From Malania oleifera (taxonomy: Eukaryota; Streptophyta; Magnoliopsida; Santalales; Ximeniaceae), in contig NC_080420.1 of assembly GCF_029873635.1 (NCBI RefSeq), positions 53,869,457 through 53,933,456 on the forward strand: a stretch of DNA of 64,000 nt, read 5' to 3'. Positions within the stretch are counted from its first letter, which is position 1, and every line of letters starts with the position of its first letter. The translations under genes and the position numbers were made by a program. The notes beneath the pieces are model-generated. The model was not told where the DNA came from. It did no database searches and worked only from the letters and a program-made list of their open reading frames with translations. Shown in pieces: positions 59,236 through 64,000 of the stretch.

Positions 59236-59340
59236 TTATGATTCGTTATTATATGATAATATTGGCTATAGCATGATTAAGTTTGTAAATCTTCTTCAAA
59301 TGGACAATGGTTTTTTAATTTGAGAAATAATGTTATATAT
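58460..59340 (+). pseudogene. SIRE-like gag remnant, heavily decayed
   Basis: Follows the primer site. Segments such as MTLQCILVLRG..., PPLLLLC and a later CALTTDTFEKITCSSAK-like stretch resemble the gag of the element at 34.5 kb only loosely, and each is in a different frame. (AT)n at 59202-59232. Assigned mainly by position. Confidence 0.5.
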
Positions 59341-59373
59341 AAGCTTAAGGGTAAATATTTTAAATATAGCATA

Positions 59374-60629
59374 TGTTGACTTTTTGGTCAGATCCCTATT
59401 TTGATTATGACAAACCATAGTATCTCATATGTGTGCAAAGTGTATGGACATGTTTACTTTTCTAAGCATGGATGGCAGATGAAAAATGGAAGCCGAGAAG
59501 CACTTAAACGAGCACATATTTTGGCGCAATCCATGCTATAGCAAAGGAGCAGAGCATGAAGTTCCTTCACTTTTCTTTCAAGTTGTATTGTAATGCATTT
59601 TGTTTTGTATTTGGTCTGCAATAATGCATGACATGCATGGTATAAATGAAAGCTCAGTAATGATCATAGACAGACGATAGGGAACCACAGGACCTTAGGG
59701 ATCACTGGTCGACCGACGCCAAATTTTTTGGATAAGCTCAAAGACCATAGATTGACTTTAGGTCCCAAAACATCACGTGACAAGGCCCCTATAACTTAGA
59801 ATTAATTATTATGTGAATATGGGTGACTTCAAATGAGATTAGGACTTGAATGCACAAAGTTAGTGTCTTCGGTCAACCAAACCCTAATATACAGAGCAGC
59901 TTTGGTCGACCAAAACTCCCTAGGGTCAAATAGTTGACCATCTGGTCGACCAATCTTAAAATGAACATCAATGTTCTGGTCGACTGAACTGGCATGTGGA
60001 GATTTTCCAGCGCCCTGGTTGACCATACCTCTAGTTATAAAATGACTTAGTCGACCGAACCCAGAAATTTGGTCAACCGAACTTGACCTGGTCGACTGAA
60101 CCTCGAAGGTCCAAAATCGCCTAAAAAATAGTCGATCAAAACCTCAGTTCAAAAATGTCTTGGTCGACTGAAACTCTCAGGTTGCTTAATTTTTACCGAG
60201 GTTAAAATGCGGTTATTTTTAATTAACCATATTTAAACTTTTCCAAAAATACCGAATGAGTCCTAAAAGGTTATATTTTTTGGAGTTTCTATAAATACTC
60301 CATCATTTGGTTTGATTTGTTAGGGATTAGAAAATATCATTAGTCAACTCTCTAAAATTCAAAACCCTTATTTTTTTCATATACAAGCCAAAAATCCATC
60401 TCTTACTTATCCTACTTGCTAAAATCTTTTGGTAAGTGTATTATTGAGATTGTTAATATTAGCTCACCCTCTTATTGTATTTCTTTGATGTTGATTTTTT
60501 TTTAGAGTGAGCTTGAGAGTTCCCTTGTGATTTAATTCATAAGTCTTCGGTGGGAATACTCTCTAAAACTTGTGAATCTTGCATTATTGTTGCAAGTATT
60601 CAAAGGCTTGTTCTTGCGCTTTGTGAAAT
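59374..60629 (+). mobile_element. SIRE-like copia LTR, 5' part (truncated)
   Basis: Starts TGTTGACTTTTTGG. Includes the TTTTGATTATGACAAA segment, a ggtcgaccgaac-like cluster at 59706-60175 and a TATA box TCTATAAATACTCC near 60288. Cut at 60630 by the next element; its continuation is not found. Confidence 0.8.
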
Positions 60630-62084
60630 TGTAACGCCCTGAACCCGCCAAGTGGGGCCTAGGGTGTTATGATACCAATCATTCATCTTTGATACCATTC
60701 ATGCAGCAGAACTAAATAGACAACCTCAAATAAAATACCAGAGTTCGATATACATATATAAATAAACCCATAAAAGATTTTACCAAATCCTCTATATTAC
60801 ATAACCAGGAAAATTTTAACATAGAATTGTATATAAACCTGTTCTTTTAACCACTCACAACTAAACTCCGCCCCAGAGTTGTCTAAGCTTGATCACTTGA
60901 AGGACCTTAAAAGAATAATAATTTGACGCAGTAAGACACCTCTTAGTAAGGAAGAAAAAACTATAACAATGTGTGGTAGAGAGTTTAATTCATGTTGAAA
61001 ATATTTATTTGATAATCAATAACATAGAAGCTAAGAAGTTACATCATTAGTAGCAACACATATATCTGATATCATACACATATTCATAATTATTTTTACT
61101 AATAATTCCCGAAAATAGGGATGATTACCCGCCCATATAAGTAGCTTCCCTTTACTCTAACACTAATGCTAGGGCACTTACCTTACTCAGTAAGTCCTCG
61201 GGTTATATATCCAGGCAAAGTATCAAAGAATAGGGAAGCTTACCCGTCCATACAAGTAGCTTCCCTCTGCTTTGGTACAAACATATATTTACTAGAGCAC
61301 TCGCCCTTCTCAGCAAGCCCTCGGTGGAGAATTTACTTTACCATAAATACTTATGTAATTAAAGTTACATGTATCCAAGTCCATCATTTCATAGAGATCC
61401 ACATACATACGCATACCACAACCAATTCACGCAGGATACACACAAACATCATTCACACCCATACAGGGTCCATATCCACACAAAATATAACGTCCACACC
61501 GAACTCTCATCCGTACAAAACACATGGTCCACACAGGACTATCAACCACACAGGTTACTACACAAGCTTCTCAACCACACCGGTTACAAATTCACACACA
61601 CAATCCCATTCATAGTAAATCGGTAAAACAAACTTCTCATTCCACTGCTAATGTTTTACCCCCTTAATATAAATGCCCATATAATGACCTCCTCATACCA
61701 CTGCCAACGTTATATGGTGATTTATATCAAATAGGATATAACGACCTCCTTATACCACTACCAACGCTATATCGCAATTTACATGAACCATAAAACATCA
61801 CACATCCATTGCATACCAATCACTCAGGCACATCAACACATTTACCACAGTATTCATAATCCAACAAAACTCACAGCTAAACAGTATTCACAACCAAATA
61901 GAATCTAAAACCCAATCAATAGCCACATGCGAAAAACAGTCGTAATCAAGCAATACTTGCAATCATTTATTTATGAAAGTTATTTTCATACCACACGAAT
62001 TTTTCCAATTATAAAATATAATCAAAATCATTCTTTTTCTAATGCCTAACTGATCAGATAAATCAAATATATATATATATATAT
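60630..62084 (-). mobile_element. LTR piece related to the Tekay-like element, opposite strand
   Basis: Plus-strand start TGTAACGCCCTGAACCC is the reverse complement of the LTR end seen at 33700-33718. At 61120-61330 the reverse complements of actacttgtatgggcag and cttgagggcttactaagtaag occur twice. A near-duplicate of ataacgacctccttatacca lies at 61680-61790. The LTR start is absent; it ends at an (AT)n run against the next LTR. Confidence 0.65.
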
Positions 62085-63076
62085 TGTTGACTTTATGAGT
62101 CAAATCCTATTTTGATAATGACAAATCACTTAGTATTTGATCTGTGCATTAAGAGTGTGAACAGGAACATTATTTAGCATGCACGGAAGTTGAGGAAGTC
62201 ATGGAAGTCATGAGGATTAAAGAATATACAACCAGGCACAATTCATGGAACTAAAAGAGTAGAAGAATGGAGATACAAGAGTCAAGTTCAAGATAATCAT
62301 GGAAATAGGTAGTTAGATTTCATTGTATTTACATAATTTATATGATATAACTAGAAGCACAAAATCATACCTTAAACTGACCTTAGGACACATGCATATC
62401 ATGAAGAATTTATTTAAAAGAGTCTAACTTAAACTGAATTTTGGACGCAAATTTTTAGAGGCCTCGTCGACAAACCCAATGGCCTCGTTGACGAACCCAA
62501 TGGCCTCATCGACGAATGCATGAAGGCCACTCAGCGACGAACACCTTGTTCTCGTTGATGAGAAAATACCGAAAGCACAAAAATTTCAGATAGGTCTCTC
62601 ATTGACAAACTCATGTTCACGTCGATGAACAAGTGTTGAACACTCGTCGATGAAAGTGTCCTCTTGTCAACGAATGTCGGGCACAGAACTGCGATTCAGT
62701 AGGAATACGCATGGAATTTCGACCATTTAAATTGATCCAACGGTTGAGATTAAACCTAGGGTTGAGAACTCATATAAAATTAACCTAAGAACCCTAGTGC
62801 CTCACTTTTGGCCAAAGATTGAGAGTCTTGAACGTCTAGCACAACTTGGGAGAGCATTGAACACACTACTGAACTCTTGCTTGAGATTTCAAAGCGTATA
62901 CGTCAAATTTGAGCTAAGGCTACATTGATTTTCAAAAGGCATTTTAGTGATTTTTGTGCATTCAACTGGGTATTGAGGTTTGGTAAATCGATCTATTTGT
63001 CATTACTTATTCTCAAAGAGTTTTTCATCTAAAAAATTTATCATTGAATATTAATTGAGAGATTGATCTTGAGCGT

Positions 63077-63128
<52 letters not shown>

Positions 63129-63320
63129 TGAAAAGATCACTTCTTGAGAAAAGTTCTGCCAAAGGTTGAATAATTTTTTTATGTGTTTATTCATTTAAAG
63201 ACTCGATATTTTCTATATTACAAAACCACTTGATTAAATATCCTAAGAGCTTATAAATATATATTATTGAAGGATATTTTCTAAAAAAATATTATATTAG
63301 GTTTTTGATCTTTGTAACAC

Positions 63321-63373
<53 letters not shown>

Positions 63374-64000
63374 TTCATATAAAAAGATCATATTATGTTT
63401 TGGATATTTGGAACAAAATTGATCAATCTAGATTTTTGGAGCAAAACTAAATTACATATTTGTATTGAGATCATTTAGTTGGATTCAATATTTGAAGTGG
63501 AATATTTTTTTTAACCAAAGATTATTCAGAGATTTTATTAACCACATTACATACACTCATTGAGCTTCAAGTTTTATCATATGAATATGTGTTAGGAATT
63601 TCTATTGTACTCACTAGCTTATATAGAAGCATTATTGAGTTTTTGCAGAATAATTATATTGTAATCACAGTTTGGGTTGTGAACTGAGTTTGAGGAGAGA
63701 GTTGTATCTCTTGTAAGCAGCGGATTAGGAGGAAGTTGTATCTCTTGTAAGCAGTGGATGTAATGGAAGCTCCGTCCCGGTTAAAGGAGCAGGGATTTAG
63801 TGGAATCCTTTAGTGGGTTGCTTAGGGCGAGGACGTAGGGCGGGTCGGCTGAACCTCATAAAAATTGTGTTTTCCTTCTCTCTTCCTTTACTCCTTTTAA
63901 TTTTCACAACACATTTCATTACCTATATTACATGTGTGTATGTTGAATAACCTTACAAGCACTTGGTAATTAATTGAGTATAATTGAATATAAACTTATT
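62085..64000 (+). mobile_element. SIRE-like copia LTR (third motif family), runs off the right edge
   Basis: Starts TGTTGACTTTATGAG with TTTTGATAATGACAAA. The motif cluster here is ctcgtcgacgaa-like (62460-62690). Weak TATA CTCATATAAAATT near 62770. (AT)n runs at 63083-63124 and 63326-63365, a tandem gttgtatctcttgtaagcag pair (63697 and 63732), and the ggcgaggacgtagggc box near 63826. Confidence 0.75.

Larger units (their letters stand above)
54074..59373 (+). mobile_element. SIRE-like copia element: 5' LTR (split), primer site, gag remnant
   Basis: The LTR starts at 54074 (TATTGACC, TG mutated to TA) and ends at 58406 (CTCACA), interrupted by a solo LTR at 55903-58011. Palindromic cluster at 54487-54800, TATA box CTCTATATAAATACCCC near 54898. 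PBS and decayed gag follow. The element stops where another LTR begins at 59374; there is no pol or 3' LTR. Confidence 0.8.

Noticed and set aside
61166..61626. His/Thr-rich open frames on the plus strand
   Set aside because: They lie in an LTR piece of the opposite strand and come from cacac-rich text.

Overview
The window looks like a repeat-dense, AT-rich nuclear segment of a flowering plant. It has plant Ty3/gypsy and Ty1/copia LTR retrotransposons with tRNA-primer sites, a non-LTR (LINE) tail, a CACTA remnant, a split-gene GH9 endoglucanase with normal GT-AG introns, and a fragment of an MLO gene. I see no bacterial operon, CRISPR array, tRNA or rRNA gene. The species cannot be named from this; the plant gene types fit a eudicot.

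1-36.5 kb is one nested stack of LTR elements. Tat/Ogre-like element A (minus strand; LTR 5295-8293) runs off the left edge and lacks gag. It was inserted in an LTR of a SIRE-like copia element (8294-8816, continued at 33724-34503). The same LTR was also split by a Tekay-like element (8817-33718) whose internal part is only about 460 bp. Each LTR of that element was then hit: the 5' LTR by a decayed chromovirus (10547-16152), the 3' LTR by a very young Tat/Ogre element B (17914-31848) with a perfect TSD, nearly identical 3.05-kb LTRs, a gag-only coding region and large minisatellites. The SIRE-like gag remnant (34.5-35.5 kb) carries a solo Tat-type LTR (35494-36474).

36.7-42.9 kb is an old minus-strand copia element broken by a LINE tail (RNase H region), a CACTA end (integrase) and a SIRE-like LTR. 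42.9-44.7 kb is AT-rich with no gene seen.

44.7-48.4 kb is the only intact host gene: a seven-exon, 497-residue secreted class-B GH9 endo-1,4-beta-glucanase on the minus strand. At 49.3-53.1 kb a pair of roughly 0.35-0.5-kb inverted arms encloses the first two exons of an MLO-type gene, a Pack-MULE-like gene capture, later split by a perfect solo LTR. 54-64 kb is a run of SIRE-like LTRs (two solo or nested, one with PBS and gag remnant, two truncated) plus an opposite-strand LTR piece related to the Tekay-like element.

The more unusual signals are: (i) at least three SIRE-like LTR families that carry different palindromic motif clusters at the same place upstream of the TATA box; (ii) a young element whose gag already carries stops, implying mobilisation in trans; (iii) the MLO capture; (iv) an LTR lying in the wrong orientation beside a primer-binding site and gag.
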